NCBI GenBank assembly: GCA_903918375.1 | Contig: CAIXED010000061.1 | Span: 1 to 64,000 of the forward strand | DNA from: an uncultured Pseudomonadota bacterium | GTDB taxonomy: Bacteria > Pseudomonadota > Gammaproteobacteria > Methylococcales > Methylomonadaceae | Direction of reading: 5' to 3' | Length of the DNA stretch: 64,000 nt | Part shown: in pieces, positions 1 to 6,765 of the stretch | Numbering within the stretch: the stretch's first letter is position 1 | Layout: each line of letters begins with the position of its first letter | Notes under the pieces: generated by a model | What the model saw: only the letters and a program-made list of their open reading frames with translations | What the model was told of the DNA's origin: nothing | Databases searched by the model: none | Position numbers and translations under genes: made by a program

Positions 1-18
1 AAACATAAGGCTTGCCGC

Positions 19-1608
19 GTGACACAATCAACATCAACCAATATCCATTCCGACAAAATCCTTATCCTCGATTTCGGCTCGCAATACACTCAGTTGATTG
101 CCCGCCGGATTCGCGAAATTGGCGTTTATTGCGAAATTTATTCTTGCGATTGCAGCGCTGAGGAAATCCAAAACTTCGCCCCTAAAGGCGTGATTTTGTC
201 CGGTGGCCCTGAAACAGTCACCAGCAGCGACACCCCAAGAGCACCGCAAATTGTCTTTGAACTCGGTATTCCGGTTTTAGGCATTTGCTACGGTATGCAA
301 ACCATGGCCGAGCAATTAGGCGGCAAAGTGGAATCATCCGATCATCGCGAATTCGGCTACGCGCAAATTCGCGCTCGCGGTCATTCCAAGTTGTTATTGA
401 ACATCGAAGACCACACTTCACCCGAAGGTTTTGGTTTATTAGATGTTTGGATGAGCCACGGTGACCGAGTGGTTGAATTACCCACTGGTTTTAAACTGAT
501 TGCCAGCTCAGACGGTGCACCGATTGCCGGTATCGCTGACGAAGATAAAAATTTCTACGCCCTGCAATTCCATCCAGAAGTCACCCACACCAAACAAGGT
601 GGCCGGATTTTAAGCCGTTTTGTCTTGGAAATTTGTGACTGCCAAGCCTTATGGAACGCTAGCAACATCATCGAAGACAGCATCCAATCAGTACGCGAAA
701 AAGTCGGCACCGACCAAGTGATTTTAGGCTTATCAGGCGGGGTTGATTCCTCTGTAGTGGCCGCCTTGTTGCATAAAGCCATTGGCAAACAACTGACTTG
801 CGTATTCGTTGACACCGGCTTGCTGCGTTTAAATGAAGGCGACCAAGTGATGGCGATGTTTGCCCAACACATGGGCATTAAAGTGATTCGTGTTGATGCT
901 GAACAGCGTTATTTAGCCGCATTAGCTGGCGTTAACGACCCAGAGCAAAAACGTAAAATTATCGGCGGCTTGTTTATTGATATTTTTGACGAAGAAGCCG
1001 GCAAACTGACTGACGCAAAATGGTTAGCGCAAGGCACCATTTATCCTGATGTCATCGAATCTGCTGGTGCAAAAAGCGGCAAAGCGCATTTGATTAAATC
1101 GCATCACAACGTCGGCGGCTTGCCAGAAAACATGACCTTGAAATTGGTCGAGCCATTACGCGAATTGTTTAAAGACGAAGTGCGTAAACTAGGTTTAGAA
1201 CTCGGCTTACCCGCCGACATGATATTCCGTCATCCATTCCCAGGCCCAGGTTTAGGGGTGCGAATTTTGGGTGAAGTGAAAAAGCAATATGCCGATTTAC
1301 TACGCCAAGCCGATGCGATTTTCATCGAAGAGCTATATCGCCACGATTTGTACGACAAAGTCAGCCAAGCCTTCGCGGTATTTTTACCGGTTAAATCAGT
1401 TGGTGTGATGGGTGATGGTCGTAAATACGATTACGTCATCGCGATTCGTGCCGTTGAAACCATTGATTTCATGACCGCTCGCTGGGCGCATTTGCCTTAT
1501 GAGTTTTTGGATTTGATTTCACGGCGAATTATCAACGAAGTAGCCGGCATTTCTCGCGTTACCTACGATATTTCAGGCAAGCCACCTGCGACGATTGAGT
1601 GGGAATGA
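19..1608 (+). CDS. guaA: GMP synthase (glutamine-hydrolysing)
   Basis: Converts XMP to GMP using ATP and glutamine-derived ammonia, the last step of guanylate synthesis in the cytoplasm. The 529-residue protein has a class I glutamine amidotransferase domain with nucleophile Cys90 (GICYGMQ) and a later FHPEVTH catalytic segment, then an ATP pyrophosphatase P-loop ([10 protein letters not shown], about residue 240) and the C-terminal dimerisation domain ending in TIEWE. Length is normal for the family. The start is a GTG with a TAAGG ribosome site 8 bases upstream; no in-frame ATG lies nearby. The last codons form one copy of a 13-bp direct repeat that bounds a decayed island, and the gene itself stays intact, as is usual for islands that insert in the guaA 3' end. 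Confidence 0.97.
   Translation: MTQSTSTNIHSDKILILDFGSQYTQLIARRIREIGVYCEIYSCDCSAEEIQNFAPKGVILSGGPETVTSSDTPRAPQIVFELGIPVLGICYGMQTMAEQLGGKVESSDHREFGYAQIRARGHSKLLLNIEDHTSPEGFGLLDVWMSHGDRVVELPTGFKLIASSDGAPIAGIADEDKNFYALQFHPEVTHTKQGGRILSRFVLEICDCQALWNASNIIEDSIQSVREKVGTDQVILGLSGGVDSSVVAALLHKAIGKQLTCVFVDTGLLRLNEGDQVMAMFAQHMGIKVIRVDAEQRYLAALAGVNDPEQKRKIIGGLFIDIFDEEAGKLTDAKWLAQGTIYPDVIESAGAKSGKAHLIKSHHNVGGLPENMTLKLVEPLRELFKDEVRKLGLELGLPADMIFRHPFPGPGLGVRILGEVKKQYADLLRQADAIFIEELYRHDLYDKVSQAFAVFLPVKSVGVMGDGRKYDYVIAIRAVETIDFMTARWAHLPYEFLDLISRRIINEVAGISRVTYDISGKPPATIEWE
1594..1606 (+). repeat. Left attachment-like repeat in guaA 3' end
   Basis: ATTGAGTGGGAAT, the codons for the final IEWE of GMP synthase plus the first base of its stop codon. 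The same 13 bases recur at 3097-3109, preceded there by ACT so that it reads TIEWE followed by TAA. The guaA 3' end is a known integration site for tyrosine-recombinase islands, so I read this as attL. Confidence 0.75.
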
Positions 1609-1694
1609 TAAACGAAACCGCCAATTCATAAGTAATTGATGGGAAACGGTTGTTTCGCCGCTTTTTTGGGCAAACTTGAGAATATAAATTAACA

Positions 1695-1916
1695 ATGAAA
1701 TATAGACGTGAAATAGATGGACTAAGAGCTTTAGTTGTATTATCAGTCATTCTTTTTCATGCTGGATTTAATATCTTTAGTGGCGGTTTTGTTGGCGTTG
1801 ATGTTTTTTTGTTATAAGTGGCTACTTAATCACCACTATTATTCTTGCTGAACTAGACGCGGGCAAGTTCTCAGTTATTAGCTTTTATGAGCGTAGAGCA
1901 AGGAGAATATTGCCTG
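1695..1916 (+). pseudogene. Acyltransferase 3 family (OafA/YrhL-like) N-terminal remnant
   Basis: The reading frame from ATG 1695 begins MKYRREIDGLRALVVLSVI and continues to SGGFVGVDVF, the typical start of membrane O-acyltransferases that decorate surface polysaccharides. It stops at 1815-1817 because the T-run at 1804-1810 has seven Ts where eight are needed. In the +1 frame the family sequence resumes as VISGYLITTIILAELDAG and then FYERRARRILP. After about 75 residues of a family usually 350 to 650 long, the sequence changes to recombinase-like sequence in the same frame. Clearly non-functional. Confidence 0.8.
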
Positions 1917-2126
1917 TTTTACGGCTTTACAGCAAATACATTGACGCACATTGTGAATGGCATTTACAAGGGTGTGGCATTAGTAGCGCAACGTCGCACA
2001 TTAGCTGAACGCGGGGCTGGCGTAAGAACGCTAATGGCATTAGCTGGACACAGCAATATGGCTACTACACAACGCTATATTGATTTGCGTCCAGCTGTTA
2101 TTAAAGCGGCTGTTGAGATGGTGTGA
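1917..2126 (+). pseudogene. Tyrosine recombinase (integrase) C-terminal remnant
   Basis: The last frame reads RRTLAERGAGVRTLMALAGH and then TTQRYIDLRP, the C-terminal catalytic box of phage and island integrases: Arg of the RRT segment, the LAGH His and the nucleophilic Tyr of QRYID. The preceding part (HLQGCGISSATSH) is in another frame, so there is also a frameshift near 2000. Everything upstream, including the first catalytic Arg, is missing. It is probably what remains of the enzyme that inserted the island into guaA. Confidence 0.75.
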
Positions 2127-2709
2127 TCTCAGCCTTTGTTGCGAGGACGACATTGTTACAAAAATACTCATATCGTTTAGGAAGTAAAGTATTAAACAAA
2201 AGTGCTAATATGTTTAAAGGAAAAATAACAAGCAGTTGAGAAATCCTTCCAGTCAAACGTCCTTTTGGCAAAGCATATTGACAAAGGTATGCTATGAGCA
2301 TTTGAAATACAGCCAAAATATATGTAGTTGTTTTTATTAGTTTAACAACTTCAAAGTTATTTATGTTTAGAATGTGAGTTATTCCAAAGCTTGTGTATCT
2401 CGCAAAATCATATGGTATTTCGTGTTCGTCCCAAGCAAAAGGAATGGATATGAGAAGCTGCCCATTTGGTTTTAAAACTCTATATATCTCGGCAAGGACT
2501 TCTTCAATATTAAAAACGTGTTCAAAAACTTCAAAACAAACTATCGCATCAAAACTTGCGTCATTAAACGGTAGTTTCTTTCCATCGTAAAAATACTCAA
2601 CTTTACTATCTTTGTGATTATGCCCCGACACTTCTATATCAACGCCAACATAACTTTTAGCATTTACAAATAAAGATTCGTATGGCTTACTCCCGCAGCC
2701 AAAATCCAA
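2101..2709 (-). CDS. Class I SAM-dependent methyltransferase, probably truncated
   Basis: The frame shows SAM-binding motif I (LDFGCGSKPY), an acidic motif (VGVDIEVSGH), post-I DASFDAIVCFEVFEHV and YRVLKPNGQLLISIPF, a Methyltransf_11 pattern common in polysaccharide or lipid loci. The TTG at 2709 falls just before motif I. Family-like sequence (PVYIIRNGLYKSISS) continues upstream in the same frame to about 2805 without ATG, GTG or TTG, so the true start has probably been lost. The last residues overlap the integrase remnant on the other strand, suggesting that the 3' end is also cut. Two hydrophobic stretches lie in the C-terminal third. Probably not functional. Confidence 0.6.
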   Translation of the reverse strand: MDFGCGSKPYESLFVNAKSYVGVDIEVSGHNHKDSKVEYFYDGKKLPFNDASFDAIVCFEVFEHVFNIEEVLAEIYRVLKPNGQLLISIPFAWDEHEIPYDFARYTSFGITHILNINNFEVVKLIKTTTYILAVFQMLIAYLCQYALPKGRLTGRISQLLVIFPLNILALLFNTLLPKRYEYFCNNVVLATKAEITPSQQPL

Positions 2710-2809
2710 AACAGCACCTTTAATATTTGGGGCTATGCTGGAAATGGATTTATAGAGCCCGTTTCTAATAATATAAACTGGGTTGATGATTATTGAGAGG
2801 GGGAGGTAA

Positions 2810-3096
2810 TGAATGCCTCTTTACGTAGCCTCTTCTTTAGTGAAGAAATCATTTCATCTCTTTCTGTTAGATTGATGTTGATGTAGTCATTCTACTTGTG
2901 AGTAGTGGTGATTGGAAATGTTTTTGCGTTTTGTTGCGCAACGTGTAACCATAAGCGTGTAAAATCCAACAAACACAATGGGTTACGTCAGAATACGCTG
3001 CTACAAAAACGAACAAAAAAGTCACGCAAAACTTACACACAGAAGATTTGGTGCGCTGTAAGCCCCTTAAATAATGGGTTTTAAACCTACGTAACT
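2810..3096. other. Non-coding inner edge of the island
   Basis: About 290 bases with no supportable gene. It contains the perfect 10-bp palindrome GTTGCGCAAC near 2933 and several TACAC or GTGTAA half-repeats, as might occur near recombinase attachment arms. I see no RNA gene or recognisable promoter here. Confidence 0.4.
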
Positions 3097-3109
3097 ATTG
3101 AGTGGGAAT
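3097..3109 (+). repeat. Right attachment-like repeat (copy of guaA 3' end)
   Basis: ATTGAGTGGGAAT, identical to 1594-1606. With the flanking ACT and following AA it reads ACT ATT GAG TGG GAA TAA, a duplicated TIEWE-stop end of guaA. Interpreted as attR. Confidence 0.75.
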
Positions 3110-3139
3110 AATCTAAGCTTTGATAGCTTGTAGACCATG

Positions 3140-3169
3140 AAAAAAGCGGTTTTTAAAGCCGCTTTTTTT
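3140..3169 (+). terminator. Rho-independent terminator, probably the original guaA one
   Basis: A-rich left arm ending in GCGG, a short loop, CCGC and a run of seven Ts. It lies 31 bases after the right guaA repeat. Confidence 0.75.
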
Positions 3170-3198
3170 ATTGAATGATTATTTAACAGGAACGCACC

Positions 3199-3618
3199 AT
3201 GACTGAAGATACGCTCTGGCAGCATTGTTTTCATAACTACAAAAATGCCTTGGGATATCTGACTGATGCTATCGAATTGGGTCAACAACGCCCACTAAGC
3301 AAACTGGAAAAACAAGGCCTTATCCAAGGTTTTGAGTTCACGCACGAACTTGGCTGGAACGTGCTCAAAGACTATTTGGAGAGCAAGGGCTACACTGGCT
3401 TGATTGGCTCGCGCGATGCCACTCGCACTGCATTTAAAAACCAATTGATTGCCGATGGTGATGCGTGGATGGACATGATCAAAGCCGGAAATCAGAGCTC
3501 GCACACTTACAACCTAGACGTGGCTGAGAGTATTGCTCAAGACATTTTGCTGCGTTTTTATCCTGCCTTTGTCGAGTTAGTTACCACTTTCAGCCAACTG
3601 AAAAATAATCAGTCATGA
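3199..3618 (+). CDS. HI0074-family nucleotidyltransferase substrate-binding (HEPN-like) protein
   Basis: A 139-residue all-helical protein of the HI0074/NTase-substrate-binding family, which pairs with a small MNT nucleotidyltransferase in HEPN/MNT toxin-antitoxin-like modules. Family signatures are FEFTHELGWNVLKDYLE, GSRDATRTAF and the late GNQSSHTYN motif. Many HEPN toxins carry Arg-x4-6-His at this last place (RNxxSH); here the Arg position is Gly (AGNQSSH), so RNase activity is doubtful. The downstream nucleotidyltransferase overlaps by 4 bases (ATGA) but is broken. Preceded by an AGGA-type ribosome site. Confidence 0.82.
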   Translation: MTEDTLWQHCFHNYKNALGYLTDAIELGQQRPLSKLEKQGLIQGFEFTHELGWNVLKDYLESKGYTGLIGSRDATRTAFKNQLIADGDAWMDMIKAGNQSSHTYNLDVAESIAQDILLRFYPAFVELVTTFSQLKNNQS

Positions 3619-3959
3619 ACGCCGATATGGAATTTGGCCTTAGCCATACCACACTGCAAAAGATCCGTCAGACATTGGCGCAACATCCGCACATTGAACG
3701 CGCTGTGATTTATGGTTGACGCGCCAAAGGCAACTACAAACCTGGCTCGGATATTGATATTACTTTGTATGCCGTCCAAGGCTTAAACATTGAATATCGC
3801 GAGTTATCCGATCTCTTGGACGAAATAGACGATCTGCTTTTGCCCTACAGCGTAGATTTATCTGTTTTCACACAAATCAACAACCCCGAACTGTGTGAAC
3901 ACATCGAGAGGGTGGGCAAAGTGTTGTATGTGCGTGGGGATATGGGAATGCAAGAATGA
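3615..3959 (+). pseudogene. MNT-type nucleotidyltransferase with in-frame stop in the active-site motif
   Basis: The frame starts at ATG 3615, overlapping the HI0074-like gene, and runs 114 codons to a stop at 3957. Codon 35 (3717-3719) is TGA. It falls exactly on the Ser of the catalytic GSRAKG...GSDID motif: the frame reads VIYG, stop, RAKGNYKPGSDIDITLY. The rest (ELSDLLDEIDDLLLPYSVDLSVF) is typical of MntA/HI0073 proteins. A single C to G change from TCA would explain it. No selenocysteine function is known for this family. Translation would stop after 34 residues, so the antitoxin or adenylyltransferase half is probably lost. Confidence 0.8.
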
Positions 3960-3963
3960 AAAA

Positions 3964-4018
3964 GGGAATCCAACCCCGAAGCCCACACATAGATTCCTGA
4001 TTTCGCAGGAATGACGAG
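3964..4018. repeat. Degenerate dispersed inverted repeat (GTCATTCC...GGAATC family)
   Basis: On the minus strand this reads GTCATTCCTGCGAAATCAGG and then AATC, with a partial mirrored GGATTCCC at the other end. It is a decayed relative of the cleaner copy at 35241. Confidence 0.5.
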
Positions 4019-4080
4019 TTAGAAATCAATGAGCACAAGTTAATTGATGAGGACAACCAAGCAGGACCATGAACAGACGC

Positions 4081-4197
4081 TTGATGATATGTCGATGCCA
4101 TCGACAGACTCTCAATATGTGTCGAAAAATAGCATAAATTTCGACATAACTGATTGACGTGTCGATGCTATCGACATATCATCAAGACATGTCGAAA
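4081..4197. promoter_or_regulatory. 105-bp nested palindrome upstream of fic (operator-like array)
   Basis: Two short palindromes, TGTCGATGCCATCGACA (4090-4106) and TGTCGATGCTATCGACA (4160-4176), form the arms of a larger dyad. The 26-base arms 4081-4106 and 4160-4185 match as inverted repeats at 24 of 26 positions. A third pair, TGTCGAAA (4120-4127) and TTTCGACA (4139-4146), shares the same centre near 4133. A further half-site TGTCGAAA lies at 4190-4197. The repeated TGTCGA unit suggests several binding sites for one dimeric regulator controlling fic. A structured mRNA leader or a small palindromic element are alternatives. Confidence 0.65.
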
Positions 4198-4215
4198 ATA
4201 CAGGAAAATTTAAAC

Positions 4216-5328
4216 ATGAAAGCGGAAAACTGGAATCCTGAGCAACCATTTTTAGAATTGCCTGCTTTGCCACCTTGTGTGGATTTTGAGTCTAAAGCGA
4301 TATTGAAACAGTGTATTAAGTCGCGGGCGGCGATTGCTGAGTTGAAACAAGCAGCTGAGTTAATTCCTAATCAGTCGGTACTGATTAACACCTTGCCTTT
4401 ACTTGAGGCGGGGGCGAGTTCTGAGATTGAAAACATTGTAACTACCACCGACAAGCTATTTAAGCATGTCAACAATGAGGCTCATGCTGACCCTGCAACC
4501 AAAGAGGCTTTGCGTTATAGCAGAGCGTTGTTTGAGGGGTTTAAGGCTTTAAGCGCAAGGCCACTGAATACAAGAACTGCAGAAGAAATTTGTACACAAA
4601 TTAAAGGCGTGCAGATGGATGTTCGGAAGATTTCTGGTACTGCTTTGGGCAATCAAGCAAGCGGCGAGGTGATTTATACACCGCCTGTCGGTGAGGATGT
4701 ATTACGGTCGATGTTGGCGAATTGGGAACGTTTTTTACACAATGAAACCGAGATTGATCCTTTAATCAGAATGGCGATTGGCCATTATCAATTTGAAGCG
4801 ATTCACCCTTTCACGGATGGCAACGGCAGAACTGGGCGCGTGCTTAATAGCTTATTTTTGATTCAAGAAGGTTTGTTGTCATTGCCTATCTTGTATTTAA
4901 GTCGGTTTATTATTCAAAATAAAACAGATTATTATCATTTATTGCTTGGTGTAACCCGTGATTACGATTGGGAAGCATGGATTTTGTTTTTACTAAAAGG
5001 TGTTGAGGAAACAGCGATTTGGACAACGGCTAAAATTGCCGCAATCCGCAGTTTGTCTGAACATACAACTGAGTATGTGAAGGCGAAATCACCTAAAGTG
5101 TATAGCTATGAGTTGGTGAGTTTGATTTTTGAATTGCCTTATTGCCGGATTAGCAGTGTGACCGAGGCTAATATTGCTAAACGTCAAACCGCATCGGAAT
5201 ATTTAAAGAAACTGGTTGAAATCGGAGTTTTGTTAGAAATGCCGGTCGAAAAAGAAAAGATTTTTGTGCATCCAAAGCTGATGAGCTTGTTAAGTCAAGA
5301 TAGTAATAATTTTTCCAAGTATCAATGA
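4216..5328 (+). CDS. Fic family AMPylation-type protein, N-terminally inhibited
   Basis: Fic proteins transfer AMP or other phosphate-containing groups onto target hydroxyls. The 370-residue protein carries the complete motif HPFTDGNGRTGR at residues 197-208, with catalytic His197. It also has an N-terminal inhibitory helix motif S68-x3-E72-N73 (SSEIEN), which makes it a class II, self-inhibited Fic protein with an N-terminal Fic_N-type region. The C-terminal third looks like a winged-helix segment (RISSVTEANIAKRQTASEYL). An open frame extends up to 4159, but upstream codons lie inside the palindromic array, and MKAENWNPEQPF resembles the usual family start, so 4216 is preferred. No antitoxin gene lies next to it. 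Confidence 0.88.
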   Translation: MKAENWNPEQPFLELPALPPCVDFESKAILKQCIKSRAAIAELKQAAELIPNQSVLINTLPLLEAGASSEIENIVTTTDKLFKHVNNEAHADPATKEALRYSRALFEGFKALSARPLNTRTAEEICTQIKGVQMDVRKISGTALGNQASGEVIYTPPVGEDVLRSMLANWERFLHNETEIDPLIRMAIGHYQFEAIHPFTDGNGRTGRVLNSLFLIQEGLLSLPILYLSRFIIQNKTDYYHLLLGVTRDYDWEAWILFLLKGVEETAIWTTAKIAAIRSLSEHTTEYVKAKSPKVYSYELVSLIFELPYCRISSVTEANIAKRQTASEYLKKLVEIGVLLEMPVEKEKIFVHPKLMSLLSQDSNNFSKYQ

Positions 5329-5381
5329 GATTGCTAATGAACCAAGTTGAATATATTACGATTAGAAACAATAACTAGCTT

Positions 5382-6428
5382 ATGTCCCCCCAACAATTCC
5401 AACACCAGATTTTCGCGTGGTTTGATCAACACGGTCGTAAAGACCTGCCTTGGCAGCAAGAGATAAACCCATATCGGGTTTGGCTGTCCGAAGTGATGCT
5501 ACAACAAACCCAAGTTGTGAGCGTTATCGCTTATTTCAATCGATTTATTGACCGATTTCCAACCGTACAAAGCTTGGCTGAGGCTGATGTTGACGAGGTT
5601 TTACAGCATTGGTCGGGATTGGGTTATTACGCTCGAGCTAGAAATTTGCATAAAACCGCGCAAATCATCGCAGCTAATGACGGTCAGTTTCCGCAAACAG
5701 TTGAAGGTTTGAGTGATTTGCCAGGAATTGGCCGTTCAACCGCAGGGGCGATTTTGAGTATCGCTTGCGGTCAAAGCCAACCCATTTTAGATGGCAATGT
5801 GAAACGGGTGTTGGCGCGATTTCAAGCCGTGATGGGGTGGCCGGGGGAAACTAAAGTAGCGACTCTGCTTTGGGAGATTAGTCAGCGTTATACGCCGCAA
5901 CACAGAACTGGCGATTACACCCAAGCAATGATGGATTTAGGCGCGACACTCTGTACGCGCAGCAAACCTAAGTGCGAAATTTGTCCGGTGGCTGATGGGT
6001 GTTTAGCAAAGCAACAAGGCTTGGTTGCTCAGTTACCTCAATCTAAACCGAAAAAGTCTTTACCGACTAAAGCGATTTATTTTTTGATGTTAGTCGATGA
6101 ACAAAATCAGGTGTTGCTGGAAAAACGACCGCCAACTGGGATTTGGGGCGGGCTGTGGAGTTTGCCTGAATTTGCTGATTTGCCGGCTTTAGACGCTTGG
6201 TCTGTTCAATATGGCTATCGAATTAGTCATCAACAAATTTTGCCAGCTGAGCGACACAGCTTTTCGCATTATCACCTCAGCTATACACCGATTCTGGCAA
6301 AACTGGAAAACCCTATAAACAATGTGATGGAAGCAGGTTCCGCGCTTTGGTATAAAGCCAGCGACATTGATTTATTAGGTTTGCCGACGCCGATTAAGCG
6401 TTTGCTGACAATATTACCCAGAGGATAA
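5382..6428 (+). CDS. mutY: A/G-specific adenine DNA glycosylase
   Basis: Removes adenine mispaired with 8-oxoguanine or guanine in base-excision repair. The 348-residue protein has the DLPWQ...PYRVWLSEVMLQQTQV start, the helix-hairpin-helix LPGIGRSTAGAI with the catalytic Asp of LDGNVKRV following, the [4Fe-4S] ligands C-x6-C-x2-C-x5-C (CTRSKPKCEICPVADGC), and a C-terminal NUDIX-like 8-oxoG recognition domain (LEKRPPTGIWGGLWSLPEF). Full length. yggX follows after 2 bases, the classical gammaproteobacterial mutY-yggX pair, so the two are probably co-transcribed. Confidence 0.96.
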   Translation: MSPQQFQHQIFAWFDQHGRKDLPWQQEINPYRVWLSEVMLQQTQVVSVIAYFNRFIDRFPTVQSLAEADVDEVLQHWSGLGYYARARNLHKTAQIIAANDGQFPQTVEGLSDLPGIGRSTAGAILSIACGQSQPILDGNVKRVLARFQAVMGWPGETKVATLLWEISQRYTPQHRTGDYTQAMMDLGATLCTRSKPKCEICPVADGCLAKQQGLVAQLPQSKPKKSLPTKAIYFLMLVDEQNQVLLEKRPPTGIWGGLWSLPEFADLPALDAWSVQYGYRISHQQILPAERHSFSHYHLSYTPILAKLENPINNVMEAGSALWYKASDIDLLGLPTPIKRLLTILPRG

Positions 6429-6430
6429 TT

Positions 6431-6697
6431 ATGACGAGAATGGTTAAATGCCTAAAGTTGGGCGTAGAAGCAGAAGGTTTGGATAATCCGCCGTTTCCTG
6501 GCGTTAATGGTCAACGGATTTTTGATCACATTTCTAAACAGGCTTGGAAAGACTGGTTAGCGATGCAGACGATGATTATTAACGAGCGTCGCTTGGCGAG
6601 TTTTGATCCAGCGTCTAAAAAGATTTTGGAAGAAGAAAGAGAGAAGTTTTTATTTGCGGGTGGCTTTGAAATGCCGGAAGGCTATGTGCCGAAGTAG
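6431..6697 (+). CDS. yggX: Probable Fe(2+)-trafficking protein
   Basis: An 88-residue YggX-family protein implicated in iron handling and protection of Fe-S clusters from oxidative damage, fitting its place behind the Fe-S enzyme MutY. It shows the single conserved Cys (MVKCLKLG), GLDNPPFPG and QAWKDWLAMQTMIINERRL. Length is typical. The gene ends in front of a strong terminator. Confidence 0.95.
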   Translation: MTRMVKCLKLGVEAEGLDNPPFPGVNGQRIFDHISKQAWKDWLAMQTMIINERRLASFDPASKKILEEEREKFLFAGGFEMPEGYVPK

Positions 6698-6725
6698 TTT
6701 CTGAATGATTTGATTGAAAAATGTT

Positions 6726-6760
6726 GGACATACTCGGTTGCCGAGTATGTCCATTTTTTT
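6726..6760. terminator. Strong bidirectional-looking terminator
   Basis: A perfect 12-bp stem GGACATACTCGG / CCGAGTATGTCC with a TTG loop and seven Ts on the plus strand. It lies between the convergent yggX and multicopper oxidase genes. Confidence 0.85.
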
Positions 6761-6765
6761 GCCTG

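Larger units (their letters stand above)
1594..3109. mobile_element. Decayed 1.5-kb genomic island in guaA 3' end
   Basis: A segment bounded by 13-bp direct repeats of the guaA terminus. It contains the C-terminal remnant of a tyrosine recombinase, an acyltransferase fragment and a methyltransferase gene lacking a normal start. The rho-independent terminator expected behind guaA lies just beyond the right repeat (3140-3169), which fits the ancestral order guaA-terminator before insertion. The interior is AT-richer than guaA. The contents look like the leftover edges of a once larger island. Insertion is inferred from repeats and content, not from comparison with an empty site. Confidence 0.7.

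Noticed and set aside
2900..3060. tRNA or small RNA gene at the inner edge of the island
   Set aside because: No cloverleaf-compatible arms, T-loop sequence or CCA context could be found; the attachment repeat lies in guaA, not in a tRNA.
3717..3719. Selenocysteine at the in-frame TGA of the nucleotidyltransferase
   Set aside because: The position is the catalytic Ser of GSRAKG, no selenoprotein is known in this family, and I see no obvious SECIS-like hairpin directly after the codon. A nonsense change is simpler.
4159..4215. Upstream start for the Fic protein
   Set aside because: Those codons lie within the palindromic array, the ribosome site is poor, and family proteins begin near MKAENWNPEQP.
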